Positions 42,447 through 55,194 are shown, counted from the stretch's first letter. The stretch is 64,000 nt of DNA from Flaccisagitta enflata (GCA_965153355.1 OZ231126.1:37076001-37140000), one strand, 5' to 3'. Made by a program: numbers and translations. Notes: generated by a model not told the origin, from the sequence alone.

Positions 42447-44234
42447 ACTCTCTGGGCGTGTCCTTCTTGTCAGAGATGATGACCTCAATGACCCCAATTC
42501 GTTGTTACGTAATTCCCCGCGCGGTTGCGCTGCTGCTCTACGCGTGATGTTCTTCTTCCTGTTCGTTCATAAAATTTGCGCAGCAGGAAGCTGAGAATGC
42601 TGAGAGGGTGAGAACATCATTGTCGTTATCGGTGTCGTCTGCTTACTAGTTGGCGTTTTTGCGCTAAAACAACTCGTTGTTATTGGCGTCTATTCTACTG
42701 TTTGGATTCCTTTACTCATATAAATTTGGTGCATTTGCGCGTTAATATGAGTGGAGCATAAAAAGGCGAGAGAGTGAGCAATTGATAGATAGAGAGAGAG
42801 ACGAGTGGGAGAGAGAGAGAGAGAGCACACACACGTGGAGACCATACGCAGGGCGTCAGTCAAAATTTCGAATTCTCTTTTTTTCGAAAAAGAAAAAGAA
42901 TCTTCCTATTTTTTTTTTCTGTTCTGCCGATATTTTTCGATTCTGAACTTTAAACTTGAACACACAGAGGACTGGGAGGCCTCAACCGTAAAAAGAGCAA
43001 AAGAGCAGAAAAGAGAGAATGAGAGAGAGAAATGTAGATGTCTCAGTCTTCTTCTCTTTAATTTTCTGCTTCTTTTTTTTTTTACGTTTTTATTTCTGTG
43101 AATAAAGATACCATGATGTTCAAGAAATGAGCGATGATCACAGACTTTCCATCATGTGTTTCTACGTTCCTTGTATTCGCTTTTATGGCGTAAAGCTCGC
43201 TGTATTGACGATCATACTCTCATGAGATATCGAGATACATTCCTTCAAATTGAGCTGATACTTTTTCCTCACACGTAACGAATCCTATACGTGTAACTCG
43301 GTTTCCTTTTCTTATTCGTTGACGAAATGGCTATATTGAGCAAAATATAACCGTAATAGCTCAGACGCCCGAGTTAACTGTCGTTTTCACACACTCTACA
43401 GTCTATCTTTCTGTTATCGAAGAGTTTTAAGCCACAGACTAGTTTTCTCAATATCGTTCGATCGAAATCTCTTTTTTTCCTCGGCTTTTTTTAAAGAGAA
43501 AAAATATTGTTCTTTCGAGAGTTTGAAAAAAAAATGAGTGAATTAAAGTGCTTAATTTTTTTCCTCTGACTTTTTTTTTAGATTGTTTCGGATGACGATG
43601 ATGGGGCCTTTAATGATAAATATATTCAACATTAGATGTATAGAAAGCGCATTAATGTAAATCCACGGCGCATCGTCGTTTCTATGCTATTGATGTGTAA
43701 AGAGTGGAATCAAAAAGAATGTTGCTCTTCTTGGTGTTGTTGGCGTTGTTCCTTTTTTACCGTTAACCTTTTTTCCGGTTGTCGTTTTTTTTTTAAAGTT
43801 GTTGCAGGTCACGAGATGTCATTGTATCCAACGTTTCAATCTCTTTACTTTCCGTCTTTCAAAGGGTATCCATTAAAGTTCATACTTCTTCCGTTTCGTT
43901 CTTTCTTTCGGTGTATTTTCTGCAGATCTTTTTTCTTTTTCATCTAAATCTGCTCGCTGAAATATACAATTCTTTTTTGCTTAATTCAACTCAACTTTTT
44001 TTTTTTAGCTTGTTGATTAAATCCAGAATTTTTTCTCTTCTTTCCTCTCCATCGCATAGGTTTAACTAATTCAAATCCCGAAATACGATCAGAATAACAG
44101 AGAGAGAAAGAGAAAGCGAGAAAGAGAGTAAAGGGGAAACTAGCCAGAGAGAGAGAAAAAAACTTTGCCTGATGAACTTCTAAATGCTGCTTTTTTTCGC
44201 TGCGATCGCGTGGACGGCTGACACTCTCTGAAGC

Positions 44235-44281
<47 letters not shown>

Positions 44282-44788
44282 GGCACACAGAGGCATAGAC
44301 ACAGAGGCAGATACAGACAGACAGACAGACAGGCAGATAGGCATACAGAATAAAATGAACAGCATGAAGGAAGGCAAGCCGGATGGGAAGGGACAGACAA
44401 ATTGGCCCAAATGACAGACTAATTGGAGAGAGAGAGAGAGAGAGAGAGAGAAAGAAAGGAAGATATACAGACATACAGAGAGAAAGATATAGATACAGAG
44501 AAATATATACACAGGGAGAAAGAAGGAAAAAAAGCTGCCGCTGTGTACGGGGTTTCAGGGATCGCGAGGCCGGGAAGTTTTTGAAGGAGAGAAAACGAAG
44601 TTGGGAGGCCAGAGAAAGCAGATAGAGGAGGCGGGGAGACGGGCTTGGGCAACCAGAGGCGGATGTGGGAAGAGGAAAACCAACGACCACAGCGATGGCT
44701 AGGAAGAGAGAAGGAATGAGAAGAAATCAAGGCTCAAGTAGAAAGTAATGAATGTCTGAGAGGAGGTAAGAACGAAAAGAGGGGAGAG

Positions 44789-44830
<42 letters not shown>

Positions 44831-44925
44831 CGAGGAGAAAGGGGGTTTTGGAGCTGAGTAGAATCCACATGGTTTAAGGTGAAAAGCGACTCTGCTCCAT
44901 CAATCAATCGATCAATCAGTCAATA

Positions 44926-45001
<76 letters not shown>

Positions 45002-46582
45002 AATTAACGTACCGTAAAAATTGATGAATGTAACAGTGAAGCAATCGGTATCAATCAATCTCGCTGACACAGAAATCAAAAGCAAGGAATTATCCTTTAT
45101 GCGATAACTGTGAGTGAGCGCAAATGAGCAGATTTGGTACGTCAATTCGCGACTAGAAATTCAGAGAGGAATATCATCGATCTTGTCATCGCTCATGGAC
45201 TGTGTCATGGGCGTTTCGGACGCCACGTCTATTCACTTCTGTTATTCAGAGGGATGGAAACCAATTTCACACTGAAATAAGTAGATCATGCTATTAGCTC
45301 GGTCTTACCGAAAATACCCAGACAGATGTGGTGAATTTGGGATCTCAAAAACATCCATGGACATTGGGCCATTAGGATGGGCTCAATTTGAGCATTCGCA
45401 CAAAAAATCATTTCCAAGCACTTGTCATGTTCTATTTCCATAATAAAAAGCCCCATCTACTTGGAAATCGATTTGAAATTGATCTAGGCACCGCATTATC
45501 AATGCTGTTATTGTTTGGAATTGATTGCCGTAGTTGTGAGAGAAATTTCTTCAATAGTCATTCTATACAACTACAGCATTGACGTTGATGATGCTGCGCC
45601 AAGATCAAGTCCAAATCGATTTTTTAGGTAGAATAGGCTCTATTTTTGCAACCATCAAAAGTGTTTGGAAATGATCTTTTATTCCTAAGCTCAAATTGTG
45701 TCCATTCTATTACCCATGCATGAATGAAAAACCAAGTTTTGGTGTTTGCATATTTATATTTTCAAGTTTGCTTTGAGTTGGCATGCATTGCACTTACAAA
45801 CTCGGCATCATACTCCTTAATGGTTCAATTTCTGCCATTCATAAGATCAGTGCTTCAGTATGTCCTAGTTCCTAGATACAGTACAGCAGACTTTCCACAG
45901 CTTCAGGTCCGATGATTCAAGGGAGGAAGGATATTCTGAGCGTTACAGTACATTTCATGAACGCCTCATGGTTCAAAGTGGAAGGTAGAAATGTTTGGGT
46001 AACAGACTGAAGAACGAGAGAAAAGTCTAAAGGGAAAACAAGGGAGATGGAGAGAGAATAGAAAAGGCGAGAAGAGAAACAGAAGAGGCAGCCAGACAGA
46101 TAGAAACGCATAGTCCATGGACAAGAGAGAAGGAGGAGCAGATGAAATTGAATGAAAAAAAAAATGAAGAAAAAAATAACAAGAGCAAACGGTAAATAGA
46201 CGGAGGCAGAATGGATATAAAGTGAAAGTGAAACGAGGGGAAAATGCGTCATGAACACTCATTTTGGGAAGCCACTCGGCCTTTAGAAAACTTGAGGAAT
46301 GTTGAAGAAGCATTAGAAAGGACTTTTCAAGAGAAAAAAAAAGACTCAACGAATTGAAGAAGAAGAAGAAGAAGAAGAAGAAGAAAAAAAAAGACGATCT
46401 GAATAAGAAAAGAAGCAGAAAAGGGGAGAGAGTGAAAAAAAAAATAGCAGAAAAGAGTGAAATCGAGAACAGGGAAGAATAACAAAGGAGTGGAGGGATA
46501 CACAAAATCGAAAGCAAGAAAATGTAAGACAAAAATGGAGAAAAAGATATTTAAGTGACACAAGAAAAGAAATGCTAACGCT

Positions 46583-46677
<95 letters not shown>

Positions 46678-46956
46678 AGATAGGGTCTTATTTGCGGCAG
46701 TAGTGCATGGAACAACTTTGTTTCAAACCGGCAAACTGACGGAGAGACCAGAAAGAAGCAGACAGAGTCGCGTGCACGCGACTTAAATTGTGCGAGTTCT
46801 TTTTTCTAGCTGGGCCAGCGCAGAAACCCTTTCCATAATGATCTTAGCGATAGGGGGGTCAGAAATGTTTATGAAAACAATAGCGCTGTAGGGCGCCTCA
46901 CTCCAAGTAGAGGGGATGCAAAACTGGCTCAGAACCACTATCTGACTCTCTCCTTT

Positions 46957-47019
<63 letters not shown>

Positions 47020-47020
47020 C

Positions 47021-47052
<32 letters not shown>

Positions 47053-47104
47053 TCATTCTTTCTTTATTTCTTTCCGTCTTTCCTTCTTTCCTCCTTTCCT
47101 TTTT

Positions 47105-47172
<68 letters not shown>

Positions 47173-47220
47173 TCCTTCTTTCCTCCTTTCCTATTTTCTT
47201 TCTTTCTTTCTTTTTTTCCT

Positions 47221-47268
<48 letters not shown>

Positions 47269-47398
47269 TTTTTCCTTTCTTTCTTTCTTTCTTTCTTTTT
47301 TTCTTTCATTCTTTCTTTCTTTCCTTCCTTTCTTTCCTCCTTTCTTCTTTCCTCCTTTCCTCTTTCTTTCTTTCTTTCTTTTTCTTTCTTTCTTTTCT

Positions 47399-47446
<48 letters not shown>

Positions 47447-47499
47447 TTTTCTTTCTCTTCTTTCCTATTTTCTTTTCTTTCCTTCTTTTTCTTTCTTTT

Positions 47500-47539
<40 letters not shown>

Positions 47540-47668
47540 TTCTTTCTTTCTTTCTTTCTTCCTTTCTTTCTTTCTTCCTTTCTTTCTTTCTTTTTTTCCT
47601 TCTTTCTTTTTTTCTTTCTTTCTGTCTTTCCTTCTGTCTTTCCTTCTTTCCTTCTTTCCTTCTTTCCT

Positions 47669-47764
<96 letters not shown>

Positions 47765-47768
47765 TTTT

Positions 47769-47839
<71 letters not shown>

Positions 47840-47863
47840 CTCTTTCTTTTTTTCTTCCTTCTT

Positions 47864-47895
<32 letters not shown>

Positions 47896-47918
47896 ACTCT
47901 CACTCTCACTCTTACTCT

Positions 47919-47994
<76 letters not shown>

Positions 47995-47995
47995 T
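46957..47995. repeat. Long CTTT array followed by CT array
   Basis: About 910 bp of (CTTT)n with CCTT, CTCC and TTTT variants, then (CTCTCA)n and about 70 bp of (CT)n. The 336-codon ORF here is an artefact. Confidence 0.97.
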
Positions 47996-48194
47996 TTTTT
48001 TACTAGGTAGTATCACAACCAAAAACTGCGCCCGAATATAGTTAAATAGGACGACTGGTTGAGAGTAAGGGATAAAGAGGGGACACAAAGGGTGAGGAAG
48101 GGGAGGAAAAGGAGGAAGAGGAGGGGGACAAGTAAGAGGAGGATAAAGAGTGACAGAACGAAGAGGAGACAACGGGGGGCGCAGAACAGGAAAT

Positions 48195-48273
<79 letters not shown>

Positions 48274-48660
48274 CGAGAGAGCGACAGAGAGTGAGCATGA
48301 AACTCTAATTTCAAAGGACAGGGTTAGGCGAAGGCTAATCAACAAACATGTTTGTGTATTTCTGCTCGTGTACACCCCCGCTGATGCTAGTATCCACTTA
48401 ATTAATGCACGCTCTGTCTTTGTTTCCATAAGTGCAGAACCGTGGTCCCGCACCACGTCGTGTTTCCGTCCTTAATCTTTGACAGGTAAGGGCAACGTGT
48501 TTTTGAAGGGCCTTAAATTGAGATCATTGGCATTGTACGTCGAAAGCACTTGCAAATATATGAGACCAACTTTTCAAAGTTGGGGTCAGAAGTAAGTGCT
48601 TGTAAGAAACTGACGATAAGGTAATTTAGATCGTTTGAAGCCTACCTGCTCATCATTGGA

Positions 48661-48690
48661 AAAAAGTCGAATTACGTAATTCGACTTTTT
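48661..48690. repeat. Perfect 30-bp palindrome
   Basis: AAAAAGTCGAATTAC followed directly by its complement GTAATTCGACTTTTT. It lies about 370 bp left of the BEL element and near repeat D. It could be a repeat terminus or a protein-binding dyad; undetermined. Confidence 0.9.
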
Positions 48691-48779
48691 GAAACGTAGG
48701 GGAGAAATAAAGTTTTCCATTTTCGGTTTGGGGCAATTTTAGGAAGTTGTGCCATTTTGGGGCTGGGAGTATACATTTT

Positions 48780-48925
48780 TTGATATTCACAGCTAAGAAA
48801 GAGCTAATTTTTCTCTTTCAAATGGCGCCAACAAGAAGTCTCTACGATTAATAGTTTAGGAGTTATGAATTTTTGAATCTTTTTTTATTTTTTTGCATTT
48901 TCGCGAAAATTGATATTTTTCATTG
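48780..48925. repeat. Dispersed repeat D, copy 2
   Basis: It includes AAGAAAGAGCTAATTTTTCT and AGTTTAGGAGTTATGAATTT, the inverse counterpart of 3360-3510. Confidence 0.6.
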
Positions 48926-49026
48926 ATCTCAATTTTTGGGGTCTATGTAACATGAGAAAAGTGTCAAGATGTTACACAAAGTGACTCCAAGTTTTTTTAC
49001 GCTAGCTTGCGCATTTTACTCAGAGA

Positions 49027-49031
49027 GAGAG
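49027..49031. other. Target-site duplication, left
   Basis: GAGAG, identical to 56191-56195. The target was a GA-rich stretch. Confidence 0.9.
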
Positions 49032-49544
49032 TGTTAAGTTGCCTCAGTTGGGAATTTTCCATAGTCTTGCGTAACCCTTTGTTAAAGACGTGTTAGGCTA
49101 TTATTGGTTATATGATTTCTTAGTAGTCACTGCATGATTGGCTAGAAAGCCGGGAGTCACGAGAATTTATAGATGTGTTATGAGATAAATCACTGCGCAG
49201 AGCGAGACTCTCTGCCTCTAGTTAGTTCACATTTAGTCTTCGCAGAAGAAAGACTTACAAATAAGACGTTCTCTTTTTAAAGTAAAAGCAAGGACGTATA
49301 AGGCTCAAGAATTGGGCTATTTTCTTTGGATTAAACAATCAAACCTACTACTTTTGGAAAGAATCCGTTTTCTCATTGTAATCTCATTTATTACAAATCC
49401 TTTTACAATTATGCGCCTTACAACCGTCTAATTAAGCGTTCACCTTCTAAGAGAAAAAAGATAGACAGTGATAGTCACCAACAACAGATCTGAAAGTCGA
49501 CCAGCTAACTACAGTCCTTTGCTCATAAAGCTGACAATCATTCA
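49032..49544 (+). repeat. 5' LTR
   Basis: 513 bp, TG...CA. It should contain the promoter; the AT-rich ATTTATAGATGTG segment at about 49165 is a possible TATA-like region. Confidence 0.95.
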
Positions 49545-50191
49545 TGGTCCCTCTATTACCGGATCGACCGACGGATCAACCAACCATTTTGTGAAATTTC
49601 ACTCTCCATTCTTAAATCTCGGAACGCTGAAAAGGAAAAGAAAATCAGGATTCTCTCTCTCTTGACTTGGAAGTCAAACAAAGCCAACTCCTGTGACCGA
49701 CCAACCAACCGACAAAGCGGAGTGTAGAGTCGCGTGCACATGACTAAAAAATCATTTGTCTCATTCGGAAAAATAGATCCCTTTGATGATAAGAACGGAA
49801 ATTTGAAGAAATCCTTCGAACGAAAGTGTTTATTAAAAAATAAACAGAAAAGAAACAATAAAGAATAAAGATCCCTCAAGATAAGGGGGGAAATTCGACG
49901 AAAAGAAAAGTTTCTGGAATTGAAACCAAAAAGTTTAACGTTGTGAAAAAAGAGAAAAAGTGTTTTCTACTCTCAACAGTGAGTTGAATTGTGGTTGTTG
50001 TTATTGAATCAAGACTGTCGTTGGAGGACATCAGATAGGGGAGGGGGGCAGCAGAGTCGGGGAGAGGTGAAGACCGATTTGTCTAGAACCTAAACTTATC
50101 TTTTGTTCTCCGATGAGCGTTAACAGCAGCCACAAAAATTGATACACAAAATAATACTGGAACTGCATTTGCGCTTTTTGGTACTGTAAAC
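49545..50191 (+). other. BEL leader with primer-binding site and family H-like insert
   Basis: The primer-binding site starts TGGTCCC directly after the LTR. From about 49556 to 49746 is a family H-like segment (GACCGACGGATC tract and the hairpin-like GAGTCGCGTGCACATGACTA). It is either an insertion younger than the element or part of the family's leader. Confidence 0.6.
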
Positions 50192-53100
50192 ATGGATGAA
50201 GCCACTGCCAAAGGCAGGATCAATGCTTTCATTGAAAAAGCTAAAAGGGACAAATTTGAAGGTTTTGATGCATTTGATTTGAAAAGATCACAAAGGAGAG
50301 CAATAAGAACACAGCTTACAAAACACTCCAACCATTTGCAAAATGCATTAAGTGATGCCAATCCATGCCCAGATAGAATTGAAATTGGGACAGAAAAGGT
50401 AACAAAGGCATTTGAAGACCTGACAGAATTGGATGAATACATTCTATCTTTCATCAGCCAATATGATGATGATGATGCGGTGGTTGAAGCTGACACATTT
50501 TTGGCTGACAGTTGGTATGTCAACACGGAAAGAGTATTGGCTGCAGCAAGAAAGGCCATCAGAGATTTGACACCTCCAGCCCCACTTGCAGCCCCAACTG
50601 CAGCACCTGCAGCACACCTGTCTGAACTGAGACTACCTAAAGTGGAATTACCAACTTTTGAAGGAAGTTCCTCAAGTGGTTACCATAGCTGGGTTACCCA
50701 ATTTGACAACTTGATTCACAACAAATCTATGCCCAATCATCAAAAGTTGCTGTATTTGAAAACATGTTGCACTCATGAAGCAAAGAAAATTGCAGATGGA
50801 TACTCAGTCACAGATGACAACTATGACAAGTTGTATGGGGTGTTCAAGAAAAGATTTGGAAAACCCCGCATGATCAAACAAAGCTACGCTGAAAAAATCA
50901 TCAAAATGAAAAAGTTTGGCACACATGAGTTGAGAGCAACTCTGAATACGTTGGAGAGTTCTATCAAGTGTCTTGAGGAATTTCACACTGACACAGAAGC
51001 AATAAGTGTTATTGTCGTTCCTATGGTGGAAATGAACATGTCAGATGACATAAAAACAAAATGGCTTGAACACATCTCGGAAGATGATGATCACAGCACC
51101 ACGAAATTACTTGAATTCCTTCAAGACAGAGTTGATTGCCTCCCAATAAGTGCAACCAAACCGTCTGATGGCAAAAATCACAGCAAAGAGGGGCACAAAC
51201 AGAATGACGCTCCCAAAACCACGTCTTCAATGACAACCCGCACTGAAAGTGCAAGACACTGTTGGTTTTGTAACAAAAACAACCATGACACAGAAGTGTG
51301 CAGTTTCTTAGGTAAGAAACAGAAGAAAGAAAGATTTGAGTTTCTGATGAAGAACAGATTGTGCTTCAAATGCGCCCGGAAGGGTCATCAAGGTGAAAAA
51401 TGTGAAGAATCAGTAACTTGCAGGAAGTGCCAGAGCACTGATCACCCAACAGTTTTGCACCATGAGGAGAAGCCAAAACCAATTTCCAAACAAACAGAGA
51501 CCCCTCGAGGTGAGGACGGTCCAAAAACTACGGCAAACAACGCCTCAACGAAGGGTTTTAATGGAAGCTCTATTCTGAAGTCGTTCAAAGCGACTGCTGT
51601 TGGAGACACAGCCAAAAGACCCATCCGAGCGATGCTTGATGATGGGTCACAAAACACTTGGATCACTCAACAGGTTGTTGATGAATTGAACCTTCCAATA
51701 GTTGGAAAGAAAACATTTTCGGTTGCTGTGGCTTTCTCAGCAACACTTGAACCCCCAAAAGAGTTTTCTGTGGCAAAGGTCACTTTGAAAACCACAAGAG
51801 GGAACAATTTCACCATGGACGCTTTGGTCCGGGACGGACCACTGTGTATAGAAATGGATGCCGTTCCATTCGACCCAACAAAAGAATTTTCTCACTTGAA
51901 AAACATCCACTTCGCCGACTGCTTCCCAAGAGAAGAAGAGCAAGTGGAAATACTGATTGGCGCAGACTATGCTGAAGCCATAAAAACAGGAGCCCGTGCA
52001 AAGGGCAAGATCACAGCCCCTGTAGGAGTCCAAACAATCTTTGGTTGGATTCTGTGCGGAGCCTGCCCAAACTTTGAGGGCAAAAGGACCTCTTGCCAAA
52101 AGGTCACCACAAGACCCTTCAAAGGGATTGAATCAGAGCTCAAGCAGTTCTATGAGGCTGAATGCTTAGGCACACAAACACACAAGGAACCGATGGTTCA
52201 TGAAGTTGAAGAAAATGACTTCAGGAAAGAAGTTCAACAGAACATCATATATGATGATGTCAAGAAACAATACCAAGCCACAATTCCATACAAGGAAACT
52301 GTCAAACAACTGGGTGATAATGAAAAGATCGCCAAAATCCTGCATCAAAAGCAGATGCAAAAACTGGACAAAAACCCTACTCTGAAAGAGCAGGTAAAAG
52401 CCGTCTTTGATGATCAGGAAAGACAAGGCATCATTGAAGAGGTCACTTCTGAGAAAGATGACCCAAACACACAGAAACACTTCCTCCCTTGGCACTCTGT
52501 CATAAGAGAAGGTCACTCTACAACCCCGATCAGAAATGTGATGAATGCGTCAAAAGAAGACAAGAATGGCCTGTCTTTAAACAAATGCCAATATGCAGGA
52601 CCCAACCTGCTCCCTGAGGTTATTGGATTGCTGTTACAATTCAGGAACAACCCAATCGCTGTGATAGCAGATATCAGCAAGATGTTCTTTAGAATCACCA
52701 TACCTGATCAACAGAAAGATTTGCATCGTTTCTTTGCATTTGAAAAATTGATGAGACAATGCACACTACTCTTTGGAGAAGCATCATCACCTTACTTGTC
52801 CGGTGAAACCATCCTTGAACATGCAAACAGGATGGAAAAGATGGAAAAGTTCCTTTTGGCAGTCAAAGCAGTCAGAGACCAGCTTTACATTGATGACACC
52901 ATCACTGGAACCTGGGAGATACAAGTTGCTATTCAATTGTTAGAGGAATTGATACAATTCTTTGATGGAATGTGCATGAAAGTACAGAAAATCAACAGCA
53001 ACTGCCAAGCTGTTCTGGATGCAATGGATCCCTCACTGTTGGAAAACAAAGTCCATACCTCAGTCCTTGGAATTGAATGGAACACCAACAATGACACTTT

Positions 53101-55021
53101 GGCACCAAAAGCCGTTACTGACAGAAAATGTCAAACAAAGAGAGATGTTCTTGCTATGCTGGCAAGCATCTACGACCCATTGGGGTTAAAGGCGCCGTTG
53201 ACGTGCCGTGGAAAAATACTCATGCAATCATTGTGGCAATTGCAACTTGGATGGGATGACAAAATCCCAAATGACGTCATGAAACATGTGGACTTGTGGC
53301 AGGAAGCCAGCAAAATCAGCCCAACTGTCCAAAGATTTTGGGGAAAAATCAAATCTGTGGACATCTTCTGTGATGCAAGTGAAGAAAGTTTTGCAGCTGC
53401 AGCTTACGGTACCAGCCCAGATGAAAATGGGGCCAGTGTCAATGTACACCTCATGATGGCCAAAACAAGAGTGAAAAGCATCAAAGAGACCACCATTCCA
53501 AGATTGGAACTGCAAGGTGCGGTCCTTGCCGCTAACATGCACACATACATAACCAAATACCTTGGCCCACTGCCCACCACTTTCTGGACCGATTCCACCA
53601 TCGTTTTGAACTGGATTCACACTGAAGCATCACAATACAAAGTCTTTGTTGGAAACAGGGTCAAGTTGATCCAAGACAACACAAAACAAAATCACACAAG
53701 CTGTGATAAGCATTGGAAATGGGTACCTGGGACCCAAAACCCAGCTGACATACCTTCAAGAGGTATTTGGCCTCTGTCTGAGAAACAAAATGAACTCTGG
53801 CTTCATGGCCCTGAGTTTCTGAAGTCGGGTGAATACCCAGATCAGCCAATCCACAAAAAGGAACAATGTGAATTGAAGAAAACCGCCGTCAATATCATCC
53901 CCACTGTCACTGATGATGTTAAACCAATTGTGAAGATGGAAAGATTCAGCAACATCAACCGGCTGCTGAACACCATGGTTTATGTTTTTCGCTTCATCAA
54001 CCGAAAAACAGGGGCCAGTGAAGGTCCCCCCACTGCAGATGAAAGAGAGGTAGCCCTCCAAAATTTGATCAAGATGGATCAAAAACAGCATTTCAACAAA
54101 GACATACACAACTTGCAACAAGGAGCTTTGCACAAAGACAGCAAGTTGAAAGGACTCAACCCTATCCTGATGGATGGAATTTTGATGATGAGAGGAAGAG
54201 TTCAAACTGAACCAGAATTGATCATTCTTCATCATGAGTCACACTTGGCAAAACTTTTGATCCCCCATACCCATCATGAAAACCTGCACTCAGGTGCCTC
54301 TCACACTTTGAATGAGTTGCGCCAAAAATACTGGATCATCAAAGGATTTGCAACAGTAAAGTCTCAATTGAGAACATGTGTCACATGCAAAAAAGCAAAC
54401 ACAAGATTGGCTGGGCAGCAAATGGCTCCCCTGCCAGAATGGAGAACGACGCCATCACCACCGTTTACACACACTGGAATGGACTACGCTGGTCCATTGT
54501 ACGTCACAAAAACTGGCGCACAAAAAAGATACATTCTGTTGTTCACCTGCGGCGTCACACGTGCAGTACACCTGGAACTCACACAATCACTGGATACAAA
54601 AGACTTTCTTCTTGCCTTTGAGTGCTTCAGGGCAAGGAGAGGAACACCTTCCGTTCTCTACTCCGATAATGGCACATCGTTTGTGGCCGCATCGAAAGCA
54701 ATCCCACACATAAAATGGGAATTCATCACACCTCTTGCCCCTTGGCATGGAGCCATATGGGAACGTTTGGTTCGCTCCATCAAAGCCCCACTGAGAAAGG
54801 TTGTTGGAGGAGCAAGGTTGAAGGAGGTGGAGTTGAGAGTCGTCCTCACCAAGATTGAAGGAGTCATCAATTCTCGCCCCCTGACTGTCTTAAAGGGCGA
54901 TGAAACACGCCAAATCACACCAGCTGAACTGATCAACGGAAGACCACTCGGTAAAATCGACATCCCTTACGTTCAACTGGACGCAACGCGACGCTTGCAC
55001 ACTTACTTTGTTCAATTGTAA
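50192..55021 (+). CDS. BEL/Pao Gag-Pol polyprotein, C-terminally interrupted
   Basis: The frame has 1609 codons from ATG at 50192. A Gag region of the DUF1759 type spans about residues 147-310 (LRLPKVELPTFEGS). CCHC-like knuckles are at about 357 (CWFCNKNNHDTEVC) and 391 (CFKCARKGHQGEKC). A retropepsin-like site (MLDDGSQNTW) has Asp 483-484. Reverse transcriptase has catalytic YIDD at 899-902. RNase H starts with FCDAS (Asp 1061). Integrase has an HHCC zinc region near 1365 and catalytic Asp 1431 (GMDYAG), Asp 1492 (SDNGTSF) and Glu 1524. The domain order PR-RT-RH-IN is that of BEL/Pao. The frame ends about seven codons into inserted DNA; the remaining C-terminal domain is at 55196-55517. No env-like frame is seen. 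Confidence 0.95.
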   Translation: MDEATAKGRINAFIEKAKRDKFEGFDAFDLKRSQRRAIRTQLTKHSNHLQNALSDANPCPDRIEIGTEKVTKAFEDLTELDEYILSFISQYDDDDAVVEADTFLADSWYVNTERVLAAARKAIRDLTPPAPLAAPTAAPAAHLSELRLPKVELPTFEGSSSSGYHSWVTQFDNLIHNKSMPNHQKLLYLKTCCTHEAKKIADGYSVTDDNYDKLYGVFKKRFGKPRMIKQSYAEKIIKMKKFGTHELRATLNTLESSIKCLEEFHTDTEAISVIVVPMVEMNMSDDIKTKWLEHISEDDDHSTTKLLEFLQDRVDCLPISATKPSDGKNHSKEGHKQNDAPKTTSSMTTRTESARHCWFCNKNNHDTEVCSFLGKKQKKERFEFLMKNRLCFKCARKGHQGEKCEESVTCRKCQSTDHPTVLHHEEKPKPISKQTETPRGEDGPKTTANNASTKGFNGSSILKSFKATAVGDTAKRPIRAMLDDGSQNTWITQQVVDELNLPIVGKKTFSVAVAFSATLEPPKEFSVAKVTLKTTRGNNFTMDALVRDGPLCIEMDAVPFDPTKEFSHLKNIHFADCFPREEEQVEILIGADYAEAIKTGARAKGKITAPVGVQTIFGWILCGACPNFEGKRTSCQKVTTRPFKGIESELKQFYEAECLGTQTHKEPMVHEVEENDFRKEVQQNIIYDDVKKQYQATIPYKETVKQLGDNEKIAKILHQKQMQKLDKNPTLKEQVKAVFDDQERQGIIEEVTSEKDDPNTQKHFLPWHSVIREGHSTTPIRNVMNASKEDKNGLSLNKCQYAGPNLLPEVIGLLLQFRNNPIAVIADISKMFFRITIPDQQKDLHRFFAFEKLMRQCTLLFGEASSPYLSGETILEHANRMEKMEKFLLAVKAVRDQLYIDDTITGTWEIQVAIQLLEELIQFFDGMCMKVQKINSNCQAVLDAMDPSLLENKVHTSVLGIEWNTNNDTLAPKAVTDRKCQTKRDVLAMLASIYDPLGLKAPLTCRGKILMQSLWQLQLGWDDKIPNDVMKHVDLWQEASKISPTVQRFWGKIKSVDIFCDASEESFAAAAYGTSPDENGASVNVHLMMAKTRVKSIKETTIPRLELQGAVLAANMHTYITKYLGPLPTTFWTDSTIVLNWIHTEASQYKVFVGNRVKLIQDNTKQNHTSCDKHWKWVPGTQNPADIPSRGIWPLSEKQNELWLHGPEFLKSGEYPDQPIHKKEQCELKKTAVNIIPTVTDDVKPIVKMERFSNINRLLNTMVYVFRFINRKTGASEGPPTADEREVALQNLIKMDQKQHFNKDIHNLQQGALHKDSKLKGLNPILMDGILMMRGRVQTEPELIILHHESHLAKLLIPHTHHENLHSGASHTLNELRQKYWIIKGFATVKSQLRTCVTCKKANTRLAGQQMAPLPEWRTTPSPPFTHTGMDYAGPLYVTKTGAQKRYILLFTCGVTRAVHLELTQSLDTKDFLLAFECFRARRGTPSVLYSDNGTSFVAASKAIPHIKWEFITPLAPWHGAIWERLVRSIKAPLRKVVGGARLKEVELRVVLTKIEGVINSRPLTVLKGDETRQITPAELINGRPLGKIDIPYVQLDATRRLHTYFVQL

Positions 55022-55194
55022 ATCGCGAAGTAGTATTTCTTTCGAATGAAAATCCTTGAGTTGAAATCTATCGATTTTAGCTTTTACGTTGCTTGTCGCT
55101 ATGACTAATTCTTATATGTAAGCTCTAAATCAAGGGATATCCATTTAAGGATGGATTTAAGCCCAGGATTTCACTTCGCGAATCAGTCGAGTGT
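55000..55194. mobile_element. 195-bp insertion interrupting the BEL integrase region
   Basis: It is flanked by the 7-bp direct repeat GCTTGCA (54993-54999 and 55195-55201). It starts CACTTAC and ends GAGTGT. It carries inverted subterminal TCGCGAAGT (about 55024) and ACTTCGCGA (about 55172). It adds a stop codon a few codons in. The BEL reading frame continues in the same phase on the far side. It is likely a small MITE; class unknown. Confidence 0.75.

Noticed and set aside
43986-44690. 234-codon minus-strand ORF
   Set aside because: It crosses GA and CAGA tracts, is dominated by S/L/C/V residues and shows no splice or domain evidence.
45170-45240. Short acidic minus-strand frame (MTQSMSDDKIDDIPL)
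   Set aside because: Only 15 codons before a stop, with no donor to join it to GLI; coding-like composition alone is not enough.
46996-48006. 336-codon plus-strand ORF (and 281-codon minus ORF)
   Set aside because: Translation of a CTTT microsatellite; the tetranucleotide has no stop in any frame.
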